A stretch of 64,000 bases of DNA from Acestrorhynchus altus (Eukaryota > Chordata > Actinopteri > Characiformes > Acestrorhynchidae). Below are positions 36,901-48,480 of this stretch, piece by piece. The stretch covers positions 2,776,367-2,840,366 of the forward strand of contig CM067523.1 of NCBI GenBank assembly GCA_034509495.1, in the 5' to 3' direction. The first letter of the stretch is position 1; every line of letters begins with the position of its first letter. The notes under the pieces were generated by a model. That model was not told the DNA's origin, did not search any database, and worked only from the letters and a program-made list of their open reading frames with translations. The position numbers and the translations under genes are program-made.

Positions 36901-39170
36901 GCCACCACTGGGGGTAAGTCAGTGTTTTGGTAGGGGACGGAATGACTACCCTATATGATGGTGCAGTAGCACGTGCTGTACTGTGTCCATATTAGGTGTT
37001 TATTACTTGTAGATTCTGACCAACTGCAGATATAATAAAAATACCGTTTTGGACCGTTGATAGAGAGCCTGTAAACAAAAGCTGCCAGTGTAAAGTAAAT
37101 AAAGAACATTACAGCACAGACCATTCATGTTGTTATAGGAGCTTCTGCTGGTATTTACTTAACAGTGCTGTTCAACGTATTGGAGCCGTGTTTGAGGAAA
37201 AAAATGTGGTGTTGTGGCAAGATGTGGCTGTCTTTTCTCAACCAATGTGGCCGGAACTAACTGTTGTATAATAACTGTATCTGTACAGCAGCAGTTAGAC
37301 AACATTATTTAAATGTTCCATTTTACTAACTTTAAAATGTTGTACATCAGTTAAAATGTTTCTATGTATGATGGTTCTATTCTCTCGTTTGCTTTTCTGT
37401 TACGTAGGTCCTGCTCGTGATGGCACCATCGGCGAGGACACAATCCGTGCATCCCTGGTGTCCGCAGTAAGTGATAAATTGCGCTGGAGGATGAAGGAGG
37501 AGATGGACCGGGCTCAGGCTGAACTGGACGCTTTGAAGAGGACGGAGGAGGACCTGAAAAAGGGACACCAAAAGCTGGAGGAGATGGTGACCAAGCTGGA
37601 TCAGGAAATAGTATGGCTTTTTGGTCTTTGAGTAGCAAGCAGTAGATTTTCACTGAAATTGAATGTCTGGGGGACAGACCTGTTTTTGAGAAGCTAAACT
37701 GGTGTCTGTCAACTTTGGTCATATGGGGTCTTTTCTAATTATAAGAGTCAAATGGAGACGCTAGGCTTTGTCACAACAGGGACTATATACTGATTATGAT
37801 GGAGACCTATGAGGTGGCTCAGGTGCTTGAGAGACACTTCTGTTAGATGTTGACTGAGATATCAGCATAATGCTGATTTGACTAAACAGAGACATCAAAA
37901 CACTCTTCTCTGCTGTTTCTTTTTATCCAGAACGATGTGGACAAAAACATTGAGCTTCTAAAGCTCAAGGATGAGGAGCTGACTGCTGCTCTGGGCAAAA
38001 TGGAGAACCAGTCGGAGAACAACGATATCGATGACCTGATTGTGCCCACAGCACCACTCTACCGGCAAATCCTAAACCTATATGCTGAGGAGAACGCCAT
38101 TGAAGACACCATCTTCTACCTGGGGGAGGCTCTGCGCAGAGGGGTTATAGACTTGGATGTCTTCCTCAAGGTCAGTTCCATTGTTGTGCCTCCATCTTTC
38201 ACCATGGCTGTATGTGTTGTGGTGTAGTTTGAAATATAGCCAAATAACAGACCCATGGTACATGCAATCAGGAAGGGGGTGCGGATATTAAAGCTTGTTC
38301 AGCTGCTTGTTCAGTCTCTTGCCATTTCAAGACTAGAACTGCAACTCCCTACTGGCTGGCCTTCTTATGAGGACCATCAGACCATTGCAACTTATCCAGA
38401 ATGCAGCACCGCGGCTCGTCTTCAATGTTCCTAAATTCAGTCACGTAACTCCTCTGCTGCGTTCCCTTCATTGTCTCCCTGTAGCTGAACATCAGATTCA
38501 AAACCTTGATGCTGACCTACAAAGCCAAAAACGGACCAGCCCCTCCATACATGATGGCAATGGTCAAAACTCCAGCTGTACCAAGACACCTTCGAGCTTC
38601 AAGTACAGCTCAGCTTGACCCACCGTCCCTCAGAACGCAAGGAAAACATGCATCCAGACTCTTTTCTGTTCTGGCACCAAAATGGTGGAACGAACTTCCC
38701 CTGGAAGTCCCTCACTGTCTTCAAACGCAGACTGAAGACTCATCTGTTTCAGGAGGATTTAACTCCATAAAGACATTTGTGTTCCACAGGATCTAAGCGT
38801 GAGGAATCTCTAGATTCCAGCCTCGTCTACTAGCTAAGGATATTCCGAGTGAACAGCAAAGCACTTTTGTAAGTCGCTCTGGAGAAGGGCGTCTGCTAAA
38901 TGCCACAAATGTAAATGTAAACGTGATGAGTATTAAGAACAGGAGTGTAAAACTGAATTACACTCCCCGACTGTAGGGGGAGCTGCTGCTGAATTTAACA
39001 TTCCAGACCGGTCTTGTTAAAGAGGTGAGCGTACCGAATGAGTTCTACAGCCTAAGATCTGTGTGTGTTTTATTTTGCAGCACGTGAGACTCCTGTCGCG
39101 TAAACAGTTCCAGTTACGAGCTCTGATGCAGAAGGCCAGAAAGACCGCAGGCCTCAGTGATCTGTACTGA
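33960..39170 (+). CDS. tsg101: tumor susceptibility gene 101 protein (ESCRT-I subunit)
   Basis: Ten coding exons: 33960-34001, 34557-34644, 35679-35744, 35938-36101, 36385-36511, 36656-36716, 36816-36913, 37408-37610, 37931-38170 and 39081-39170. The total is 1179 nt, or 392 aa (human 390), in frame across all GT-AG junctions. Residues 1 to about 146 form the UEV domain, an E2-like fold whose active-site Cys position is Tyr (Tyr111, in NGKIYLPYLHEW). It binds ubiquitin and P(T/S)AP motifs. About 147-217 is a Pro/Tyr/Ser-rich linker, shorter in proline runs than in mammals. About 230-318 is a coiled coil (RMKEEMDRAQAEL onward), and about 319-392 is the steadiness box ending TAGLSDLY. The protein acts in ESCRT-I at endosomes and in cytokinetic abscission. 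A PTAP motif lies in the protein itself at 322-325. One extra Gly (residue 15) sits at the first exon junction relative to human. Confidence 0.98.
34030..34540. repeat. 20-bp minisatellite in tsg101 intron 1
   Basis: More than 20 units of the type GTTCATGTGTGTTTGTTAAC, with variant blocks ending AAGGTTCATT, AAACGTTCCT and CTACACGTTC. Variants occur in runs of two to four, which indicates recent local duplications. The array ends about 20 nt before the exon 2 acceptor at 34556. Confidence 0.96.
38275..38930 (+). mobile_element. 3' end of a LINE in tsg101 intron 9
   Basis: Broken plus-strand frames read LQLIQNAAPRLVFNVPKFSH, TPLLRSLHCLPVAEHQ, LTYKAKNGPAPPYMMAMVK and SRLFSVLAPKWWNELPLEV. These are consecutive blocks from the C-terminus of a fish non-LTR reverse transcriptase. 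Frames switch near 38510. The 3' tail (GTCGCTCTGGAGAAGGGCGT, then AAATGTAAATGTAAA) is a short tandem tail typical of such elements. The copy is 5'-truncated and dead, and oriented with the host gene. Clade (L2-, I- or Rex1-like) not decided. Confidence 0.85.
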
Positions 39171-40607
39171 CCAACCCAAAGCTCAGCACGCCTCTTCACT
39201 TCTTTGCCCCTGCAGCCTCTACAATATCAATACCTGCCAAAGCGTACCATGGATTTCTTCTCCCCAAAAAGGGCCAGGCGTCAATGCTCAGGTGTCTGTT
39301 TATGGTTTAAGGGGTGTCAGGGTATGTGTATGGTACTTCACTTAACGAATCAAACATCGCCTACAATAACTTTTAACTCGGCAACTAAAGACGTCCAGAC
39401 AGTTACACTTGAATACAATTCCATTCAAATCGCATACTTTCCACATGGAATGAGGGGTGTGAACCCTTCAGGCATCATTAACACTTGAAGATTGAATTCC
39501 TCTTCTGCATTAATATGAATATAAACATGAAGTGACCTTTTTAAGGTGATTTGGACAATCTGTCACTCGGGAACAGCACTTTTCCTGTCAAAGGGATGAA
39601 TATACGAGATTGCGACTCTTACTTTTTAAGAGGACTTAAACTCGGTCTTTAAACTTTAGTTACTTTAGGATCTTCATCTCTAATGTTTGGACCCAACGTT
39701 CAGGGATCTTGTCAGATTGGAGGTGGTTCAAAGCAGACACTTTTGCATGGATGCATGTCGGAAGACTGCCTTTCAATCAGAGCACTTTCTTACACATTTG
39801 TCTTGGTGTACAGGTTATGAATGAGTCAGGGAATCAGCGCGTCCTGGCTACGCAAACTCAGAAATACACTCAAAATAAACAATTCATTCTGTTTTCTTAT
39901 TTTTCCCAAACATCTTGGCTCACTAGTTGCACTTCTAAAACATTTATTGTATGGTTTGGAAAGGAAACAAGGACAGTTTGTACATATGTTCCAGTATTTA
40001 CTACGCATAGCTAAAATAGTGATGTCATGGGTTGCATGTTTTATAATTCCTTGTGCCTTTTTATTAAATTCCAGTATAACCCTACACGCACTAGCACTAG
40101 TGAATGGAACTGTCAGTGGGAACAATAATGGTGTTGTGGTATTTGCTTTACTAGTGCATCTCAAAACAACTGAATATGGTTGAAAAGCTCGTTCAGAATC
40201 AGAACATTTTATATATTTTATATTCATTACATGTGAAGTGACATTTTTTGTTTTACTGTTGATCAGTTTGGCTTGTAGCTCATGAAAACCAGAATCTCAA
40301 AATATTAGAGAATTTTAATTCAAATAGATATGGATACAGAATAGATATCAGGGTCGACTTCAACACGAAAAAGCCTAAAAAAATCACTTTAAATGTAATC
40401 AATAAAAAATGACAAATGATCAGAAACCACTTCTATATTTTTGAAATGCACTAGTATGTATTACTTTATATATTTTTAGTTTGTTTCTGTTTAAATATAT
40501 ACTTGAATATAACACGAAGAGCATTATTATTCTAATCTTATTATTATTCTAAAGGGAATAACCAAATATTTTTTGTTATGATGTGTAGGATGAATGAATT
40601 AAATAAA
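39171..40607 (+). other. tsg101: tsg101 3' UTR and downstream sequence
   Basis: Polyadenylation signals AATAAA at 39874-39879 and 40602-40607 are candidates for the transcript end. The first would give a 3' UTR of about 0.7 kb. Open frames here (for example 39709-40183) are AT-rich and have no family resemblance. Confidence 0.5.
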
Positions 40608-41004
40608 ATGTCTGGCACGTACGATTCTTATGGGTTTTGTGGTTTATATGTCAGACAGCTTCATAATCAATAAATCCATACAGCATGTGAGAGCCCGACC
40701 AAAACTATTCCACATAAAACACAGTAGCACTGCCTGCCTGATCTGGACTGTATTTGTGTTTATGAAAACATCACTGGTTATAGCTCTTTTTGATACAATG
40801 TGGGATGAAAGAATGGAGTACAGTATAATATGGAGGAAGTATAGGATTGGGAATACAGTTTATAATGAGATGATGAGTTATTATAGAATTAAGAGCAAAC
40901 ATTGAAAAAGTGTCATAACCTAATTTGCAATAAGAAACATTTATTTAAAACAAAATCAGAAACTATATACAGTATGTGCACGTTTTAAACTTTTGGGAGA
41001 TGGG

Positions 41005-41055
41005 CCACGCCCAGTAGCACAGTAGCCACGCCCCAACTCCTCCTTCCTATATAAA
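41005..41055 (+). promoter_or_regulatory. possible TATA-type promoter with two CACCC-like boxes
   Basis: Two CCACGCCC motifs (41005-41012, 41026-41033) lie just upstream of TATATAAA (41048-41055). No downstream open frame or exon was found within the next kilobase, so this may be fortuitous. Confidence 0.2.
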
Positions 41056-42130
41056 CCACTCCTCTGACCATCAGAATTTGTTTGTAAATAGAAAATCCAT
41101 CAAATAATACTGGGTTGGATTAAGGGTATTAAGCAGGTCACTAACTGAACATTACTGGGATCCCAGGTGGCCCTACTGTCTAAGTGACACCTGATGTTCT
41201 GATCCAATTACAGTTTGGCTCTTGATTCAGATTCTTTCATTTGCCAATTTTACCTGCTTTTAACATTACCTTCAGTTTAGGTCTATATTTTCAGGCTTTC
41301 TGAGGTCGCAAGAATGAAGAGGTCCTGGACCCCCTATGGTTCCCCTGTGTTCCATACCATGAAGGTCCATTTATAGCGCTGTCCTCTGAATTGTGAGAAG
41401 AATGATGTAGAATGATCCACATATCACACAGACAGAGTGCAGCTTTCAGCAGTGTGACCCCGTGCCTCCTTTATCTAACGCTTGTGTTTTAGATGTGAAT
41501 CCCCCGAGGAGCCGTTCTGTGAGCCTTATCGTCGACCTGCATGGCCCAGAGACCTAAAGCCTTGACATTGACTCTGCATCTTTCCATGATGCAGGATCAG
41601 ACGCTGAGGGCGGGGGGCTGAGGTTGGGGGCTTTTCTCTGCTTTGAAGGGATTTCTGCTTAGGGCACATTCAATCACGATACTGGGAAGTTCACAAGTTC
41701 ACCAAGTCCTCGACGTGTGCTGAAAATGATGGGGCTGTGAAGCCCCCTCTGTAGGTCTTTACCTGAGAGCTAGGCCTGTGCCATTGCATTTCTATGAGTG
41801 TGAAACGCCTTGAAGAAGATTGAAACCTCATTAGTGAATCAATAATGTGACATTTCAGGTTGGATTTCATTCTATTGAATCCATTATTCTGCCCAAACGT
41901 TCACAGATGTACACTGTGATTGGTCACAGCACAGATAAATGAACACTGTGATTGGTTAGAGGGCTCATTTGCATAACGCAACCTTCTGTATTTGAATCGG
42001 GAAGGTCACCATTACAATTGTGGCTGTTAAGCTATAAAACCAGTGTATAACATAATCATCATGGCTGTATTAGAGAATTATTGAAGTTCATTCCTGCCAA
42101 ACGAATCCGGCACCTTATTTTTATTATAAC

Positions 42131-42171
<41 letters not shown>

Positions 42172-42475
42172 GTCAATCATTATTGTTCAGATCCTCTCTC
42201 GTTATTCTGAGATCTTCATTTTCTGAAATACCATCTCAGTATTTTAAGAAGAAATTATTTAAGTTTTTATTCTGATATGTTTTTATTATTTTGAGATACT
42301 TTCTTAATAGTCTCTGATGATTTCTCAGTATTTTTCAACGATTTCTCAAAATCTTGAAATTATTTCTCAATATTTTGAGATCTTTTCTCAGTATTTTGTA
42401 TTGATTTCACAATGTTTTGTGACAATTTCTTTCTTTGAGAAATTCCCTCCAAATCTTGAGACATTTCCCATTATT
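42131..42475. repeat. (ATT)n microsatellite and degenerate ATTTCTCAATATTTTGAG tandem
   Basis: 42131-42170 is an (ATT)n run. From about 42210 to 42475 the phrase ATTTCTCA-TATTTTGAG recurs about ten times with strong divergence, at a period of about 20 to 25 bases. Confidence 0.8.
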
Positions 42476-42589
42476 AAAAAATACTATTAATAATCTGATT
42501 TGTTAATATTTAGTAGCGCGAATCGGCTTCCGTAGGAAATATAGTCAATATCATATGCCTTCCGTGAACCTTTGACCTTTAATATGCCA

Positions 42590-43010
42590 TATAGCAGGCC
42601 TTCTCCTCAGACACACATACACATACACGCCGCCGCCGCCACCACCCCAACCCCCACCCTTATGTGGACTCTTCCCGCTCGACCATCCAAAATTTCATTT
42701 CACAGATGACAGGCTTCAGCCGCTAATCCAGCAGCTGTGAAGGAGGAGAGGACCGGCCAACTGTTTCAACTCTAATCAGCTTTTATTGCACACAAGAGAA
42801 AGAGAAAGCCCCCCGCAACTTTAACCAGGCCTGTGCTTTGGAAGGAAAGGGGGGTCTGCTCACTGTAATTCACTCAGAGCTGTGAGGCAGGACTGTGTCA
42901 GCAGAGCTGTTGCTGTTAATGGGTCTGTCACTGCTGCCACCTTAACCCTGCAACCTTCAGCGTCCCCAACAGTAGCTTGTTGTGCCACTCAATCTGTTCT
43001 CTTGCCCTTT
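42590..43010. promoter_or_regulatory. candidate conserved non-coding element
   Basis: This is non-repetitive, mixed-composition DNA with no coding frame, in an otherwise degraded gene desert. It holds a CCG/CCA run (42630-42645), then TTCAACTCTAATCAGCTTTT and GTCTGCTCACTGTAATTCAC stretches of balanced composition. The call is inferred from texture and position upstream of brsk2 only; no comparison was possible. Confidence 0.3.
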
Positions 43011-43234
43011 TTTAACCTATAAATACACTGCCCATCAAAATACACCGCCGTCCTTTAAAGTCACTAATGTTGTCTTGGTGCCGTTATGATTAAAATGAAT
43101 AAAACAGCTGTTTTAATAAATATTTTACAGACACTGACAATCAGAAAAAACATGTTTGACATGTTTCGGTGCAGGTTTCACGAATCTAACACACCCCATT
43201 AAAAATACAAAAATGTGCAAAATCTGTCTGCCTT

Positions 43235-43430
43235 CACTTCCTTGCATGAAGCAGGTTTCAAGCCTAAAATGACATCACAGCACCTACAGGTCGCTCCTAC
43301 CAAAGCTGATGTCAAAGTACAGCATCTACCATCAGAAAGAGACCAAAGAAGCTGGATGTTCAAGAAACAAAGCTTTGCTGTTAAAAAATAAACATCAGGG
43401 CCAAACTCTGCATTGTTCTGTATTGCATTT
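43235..43430 (+). mobile_element. Tc1-like transposase fragment (family A)
   Basis: The plus strand reads MTSQHLQVAPTKADVKVQ followed by PSERDQRSWMFKKQSF. This corresponds to the 'SSRDLQ...VDVKV...TIRKRL...' DNA-binding region of the family also found at 53700-53965. It is a short, stop-containing fragment. Confidence 0.6.
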
Positions 43431-43627
43431 CTAATAAGTACGTTTTACAAATGATGTTCAAAACCCGTTTCTTCAGTGTTGTGTTTATGAATTAATGAAT
43501 GAAGTTCTGTTTATGTCCAATAGGCCTTCGACTCACAATCAGCACTCTTCACAATCAACACTCACCAACAGGAGCCGACAGCCAGTCACATACAGCGTAC
43601 TCTCCACCGGAACTGGCTGTGTACCTG

Positions 43628-43962
43628 TAGGCCTTTTCCATCAAAAGAACTCTGGTCTTTGACCTGGTTTCATTTGGGCTTATAAGAACCTTGGTGTTTT
43701 TTAGCGAACCAGCCCGCTTTTACACCAGTTTTAGTGGAACAGCGTCAGTAGACGGAAGTGAGAAGATGGTAGCTGCAAGACATTTGTTATGGTACGTCAT
43801 TGCTTCTTGTTCCAATACAACTAGACATGCCTACAGAGGTTCGAGCTGAAAAAACAATCTTTTCAGTTTAGGAACTGATTTTTGGTGCTAATGTGCCAAA
43901 CAGTTCAAAATTAGGTTCTCGAATCAGAACGGAACCCATTCTGCGTCGGTGGAAAAGGCTTA
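43628..43962. mobile_element. MITE, family M, copy 1
   Basis: Ends TAGGCCTTTTCCATCAAAAG and GGTGGAAAAGGCTTA form imperfect terminal inverted repeats. The body shares AAAAGAACTCTGGT, GCACCAGTTTTAGTGG-like and AAACAGTTCAAAATTAGGTT with copy 2 at 53271-53694. It carries no coding capacity. Superfamily uncertain. Confidence 0.75.
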
Positions 43963-43989
43963 CTGAAGGACTGCATTGAGCAATCGGCT

Positions 43990-44215
43990 TCACCCGGGAC
44001 AGAATGCAAATCCATTACTGGGCACAGAGTTACTCACATACATACACATTCTTTTATGCACAGGACAATTTAGCAGAGTCTATTCACCTGATGTCCATGT
44101 TTTTGGTAGGACATGGAAACATAGGGAGATGGAAACTCCACCCAATTAGGCCCTTGAACCAAAGACCCCAGTGCTGGGAGTTCAACGTGTCCAAGCTACT
44201 GTGCCTTATCGCCTC
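43990..44215 (-). mobile_element. V-SINE-like SINE, minus orientation
   Basis: The minus strand reads CCAGCACTGGGGTCTTTGGT, CAAGGGCCTAATTGGGTGGA and GTTTCCATCTCCCTATGTTT, then a GAC...CAGGTGAATAGACTC stretch. It parallels the copy at 25945-26215 in reverse orientation, diverged. Confidence 0.65.
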
Positions 44216-44449
44216 GATGTCTTCATATTGTTAAAATGAAGATCAAAGTTCCCTGTTGTTTAATGTTTATGGGGTGTTCTACTTCTGTCCCGTCTGTATA
44301 ACGATCACGTCTTCACTGAGATGAGGCACTTTAGGTTGCTTTAGGTTGTTGGCTATGACCAGAGCAGTGATGTTTGATTGAGAATGTTTGATATACTGCA
44401 ATGTAGTGTAAAATGTCAGGCCTTTAAATGCGAGCCAGAAAGCTCATAA

Positions 44450-44720
44450 AAACAACACAAGGCGTTTATGGGGCTTAATGTGTTACCATGGCCTTGTCGA
44501 TTTTTACTGCCCCCTGGGTGTCAGCCAGAGAAGCCCAGTGTTTATTGGCCGTCAGGTCACTGTCATTGCCTCCTCACTCTCAGCTGGAGTGACGGCCGTA
44601 TCCCGTGGCGACAGGACAGGACGAGACTGGAAGAGTGACGGCCCATCAGCTGAGGGCTCTGCTACGTGACTGCTTCTGGGCCTTCTTCTCCATGACAGCT
44701 TATTGACCTCAATCTAAGAG
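44450..44720. promoter_or_regulatory. candidate conserved non-coding element
   Basis: GC-balanced, non-repetitive stretch (CAGCTGGAGTGACGGCCGTA, GAAGAGTGACGGCCCATCAG) without exon features, between two degraded repeat blocks. Inferred from texture only. Confidence 0.22.
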
Positions 44721-45659
44721 AGCTGTCTGGGGCCAAACACCCAGGGCACATGGATTTGAGTGAAGTGACCAATTTAGGTCCCTGGCGGATCCGTGAGCCT
44801 TTGCTCTGCCACCAGTATTGTGGCATGTGAGGGTTCAAATCAACTACCACCATATATCACCTACAACAAGTGCCTCAGGATCTGAGGCAAGTCACACCAA
44901 GCCAAGTCAAAGTATGTGGCGTTGCTGACAGGTTCCATTATGGGAACCGATTGGGAAACAATGTTCTGGATTGGCAAGGAGGAACCTCAATCCTCCTAAT
45001 GCCAGGATATAGCCTTAGAGCCCATTTACCTATCCATGCTATCCAGGTTCTATCCACAATCTGGTCTTTCATAGCAGCTTTTGAGAGGAACACATCAATA
45101 CGTTTGGTTAAAATATATAATCAGAACACTGTATGAATGGGCAAATTCCCATGTGTGCAAGAACAGTTGGTCTTTATGCACTACACTATAAGAAAGCCAT
45201 TTGCAGTTCTGATGTAACAGCCTATCCACAAGCTATGTTTTCATCCATCAGCCACTTAAATTGTATAACAGCCACATTTTTACTAGTGCTGAGTTCATGG
45301 AAACCATTGTGAGCAGCTGCAGCTGGCCCACAATGCGGGTGACGAGACACTGGTGAATCAACCTCTGGGTCCACAACAATATCGGGTGCTTTTCTAGTGA
45401 TGCAGCCTTGGTTGGATTTTATTCATATTGTTTGCCCAACACACAAGACCAGTAACACCAGTACTGCACACTGATGAAAATGTCTACTTTTTTATACCAA
45501 GGGTTTCATTCTGCACTGAAAATCAGATCATTGCGTTTTCTGAACAGAATAGTACAATTACAGCAAAAACATCTGAGACAAAAATGAAAACATGAACCAA
45601 AAACCCCTCGGCATCATCTTTTCGCTGAGCTGGATCTGGCCGTAACGCTTCAGTCAGCG

Positions 45660-46110
45660 AGGGCAGAACCGTTTGAATGGTGAAGCTATATGTACACAGA
45701 CTCATCAGTTTGATCACAGGTCTCCTGCATGGTTTCACTTGGGGGGGGGGGTCTCCTGACATAAGGTTGGAGATTGAAACCTTTGAGAGAAAAGCTGAAA
45801 AACCCTTCTCCGTGGCCTTAAGGGCTGGAGAGTATGATGGGAGGTACTGGACTGAAAAATTTGGATGCTGAGGAACAGAGTTTAGAACCAGGGCAGATCG
45901 ATAGAAAGATAGACTGTCCCAGATGGCACTGTATCTCACCTGCTCTGTATCCATTTGGTCTTGCTGTGATGATGGTGTGCAGTCCATCTAAAAGTGTGAG
46001 GACATACGCAGCGGAGATCTCCGTTCTGCAGCACATATTGTGCTGTTACCATCCCGTTGGCCTGGGCCAATGATGTTTCCCCCTCAAACCCAACCTCATC
46101 TATACAAATA
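45660..46110 (-). pseudogene. dead IS630/Tc1-type DDE transposase
   Basis: Minus-strand frames give, in order, HEFICIDEVGFEGE (46133-45936 frame), TLLDGLHTIITARPNG (46036-45818), then EQVRYSAIWDSLSFYRSALV and FSVQYLPSYSPALKATEKGF (45987-45523). These fit the three catalytic blocks of the IS630/Tc1 group ('FIDEAGF', 'WDNxxFH', 'LPxYSPxLNPIE'). The order is collinear, but three different frames are needed, and the third acidic block is altered (ALKATE instead of LNPIE). It is inactive. The family differs from the other Tc1 copies in this window. Confidence 0.65.
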
Positions 46111-46149
46111 AATTCATGCAGGATGATTTTCATATATATTTACTATATA

Positions 46150-46330
46150 TACACTGATCCACCATAACATGACCATCTCCTTGTTTCTACACAGCTTCTC
46201 TTACTGCTCAGGAGCACTTTGTAGTTCTATAATTACACACCGAAGTTTATTCTCCTCCTTTCACCCTGATCTTCAATGGTCAAGACCCCACAGGACCACC
46301 ACAGAGCAGGTTGGTGGATCAAACTCTCAG
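46150..46330. mobile_element. partial copy of the 33135-33502 element
   Basis: CACTGATCCACCATAACATG, GAGCACTTTGTAGTTCTATA and GACCACCACAGAGCAG follow the order seen at 33135-33285. The palindromic half is missing. Confidence 0.7.
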
Positions 46331-46729
46331 CCACCCTCTAACCCATTTACCATTGGTCGGTTCCTGACCACAAGAGCTCAGATGATCATTCTGGGCACAT
46401 TACTTACACTGATATACTAATGCATGTAGGCTGGCAATCATAACGACTCATAACTGGAGTTGCCGAGTTCGAGAGCTCTCTCTTGATCTTCCTCCAAATA
46501 GATGACAACCAATTACAAATTACATCACAATAACAAACAAATGAAAGGAAGAGACGGACGAACAGCATCCTCAAATCATCATCGAATAAGCGCCGTCTGT
46601 GGTGGGTGGAAGGCCTATGGTAGTCTTGGGCTGGGGGGCAAAACGTGAAGCCTGCAGCCCCGGAGGGGCCGTGCGCTGTGCGGTGGTGGTGGTGGGGGTA
46701 ATTATGGAGCACGGTTAATGTAATTGCAC

Positions 46730-47060
46730 TGATTTGAAGGGACTAGAACTGCAACACAGCATTCTGCATTAGCCACCGTGCAATTATTCTGGCAGCACAG
46801 GCCTAATTATCTCTGAATGCACTCGAGTCTTCTCTTGATTGCTAACAACTTGTGCCTATATACTAATTATTTACCTCATAAGAAAGCATTTTTAATTACA
46901 ATTAAGGAGAACGGTGGGCTGTATATTGAGTTTCCCCTGGCCCACTCAGTGTGCTGCTGCGGAGATATTTCTTTTTCGCCACTCATGTCACGTTAATGAG
47001 CGCTGCCCACCTTACAGGTCTGCTATGTAGGTGTACAATTACTGAGTGTAGCTGCAAAAT
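46730..47060. promoter_or_regulatory. candidate conserved non-coding element rich in homeodomain sites
   Basis: Several TAAT/ATTA cores (for example CAGGCCTAATTATCTCTGAA, TACTAATTATTTACC, TTTTTAATTACAATTAAGG, GTCACGTTAATGAGCG) are interleaved with balanced non-repetitive sequence. The texture is like developmental enhancers conserved among vertebrates. No open frame is present. The sites are visible; conservation is inferred. Confidence 0.38.
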
Positions 47061-48007
47061 TTGTCCTCCATAAATCACTGCTCACTTTCTGACCATAAGA
47101 TTATTGCTGACCAAATATGATTTGGGTAGTGGAGTGTCTGTGCCTATGAAGAGGCTCTTTACACTACATGTGGGTTTAAATGTCTAAAATCACTGCTCAA
47201 AACCAATCTCAAGGCAGCTCTACTCATGCAACTGGTTCCGGCAATATCCAGTAAAAAGTACCAGTAGACGAAGCTTTAGAAACGTGTATCTGCTACTCTA
47301 AGCTTCATACGGACGAATTGCATGAAAGGTGTGCAGTTCAGCTTGAGATCCTTGGTTTCTCAGAAAAGTGCCAGGAAAACTGGCCTACGGGGGAGTACCA
47401 CGACGTTTCCATGTGACAGTGTCTTGTGCACCCCTAGTGGTGAGTGCCGATTACTAGAGTGCAGTAAAGGTAAGATTGGATAGAAGCTTGGGCCATGAAT
47501 GGAGAACCAACTTGGCTAAGAGCAGCTCTGTGTTGAGGAAATGACCACTAATGAGGGACTGGAGGATGGGCGTGAAACAATCCCAATGTAACCCATCCAG
47601 GTCATTGTCTCCAGTCTGTCCTTAGTGTCTTCAGACAGTGATCACATCAGAGTTCGTGAATCGGTCATAAAAATGAACAAACCTGTTGCTTCCTCAACAC
47701 GGTGGCTAGTTCACAGTTCACTGAGCTCTCGATATCTTTTAGAAGTGGAGTCAGAGTTTCATGTCTTTGGACAGACTCTGTCACCCTTTTTTGGTCGCCA
47801 GCTCTCAACCAGTTTCAGTTGCAATTCTGCATTTCTTTGGTTTGACAGTAGATGAATGAGCAGATGAAGACTGAGTTCACCCTTCTGAGTGCCGTTCGCC
47901 AGCAGTGCTGCAGAAGACTGCCGGATCCCCTTTAAGAGGCGGTGCATGTTACATACAGTAAGTACGTAAATATATATATATATATACCAGAAACACGTCA
48001 GGGGTTG
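47061..48007. other. gene-free interval
   Basis: No exon or repeat was recognised, except a (TA)n run at 47970-47987 and short motifs. Confidence 0.45.
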
Positions 48008-48480
48008 GTCAAATTAGCACATTTATATTTATTGCATTGGTATACGCTCTTATCCAGAGCAACGTACAAACATGCTGTACGGTTCACATCTTATATCCTT
48101 ATCTAGTTTGTAGAGGCTGGAATCCAAAGATACCTTCAGGTCAAAAGCTGCCAAAAACAAACGTCAGAATGGACCTCGATACCCAATGTTCAAAATATTA
48201 CACTTTATTACACAGACATAGTATAATTACATGCCTTTAATGAATAAAATGCTCTTGAAAGAGATGGTCAGCATGTGACTCTGGTGACTTTGGTGCCAGA
48301 GAAGAGTCTGGATGCTTGTCCTCCACGCATCTTGAGGGAAGGTGGTCAGGTCAAGCTGTACTTGATATTTGGGCTTTGACCATTGCCTTCAAGTATGGAG
48401 GGGTTGGTCCATTTTTGGCTTTGTAGGCCAGAAGCAAGGTTTTGAATCTGATGTTCTACAGGAAGCCAGTGAAGAGAACG
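48008..48480 (-). mobile_element. retroelement-like repeat with the LINE 3' tail, minus orientation
   Basis: The plus strand starts ACATTTATATTTATTGCATT, then GCTCTTATCCAGAGCAACGT. This is the reverse complement of the tail seen at 38870-38930 in the tsg101 intron element. At the far end, TTTTGGCTTTGTAGGCCAGA and CAGGAAGCCAGTGAAGAGAA are phrases of a dispersed fish repeat. The copy is degenerate and no frame is readable. Confidence 0.5.

Noticed and set aside
38367..38796. Alternative tsg101 exons
   Set aside because: The frames are LINE reverse-transcriptase remnants. The tsg101 reading frame joins exon 9 to 39081 directly.
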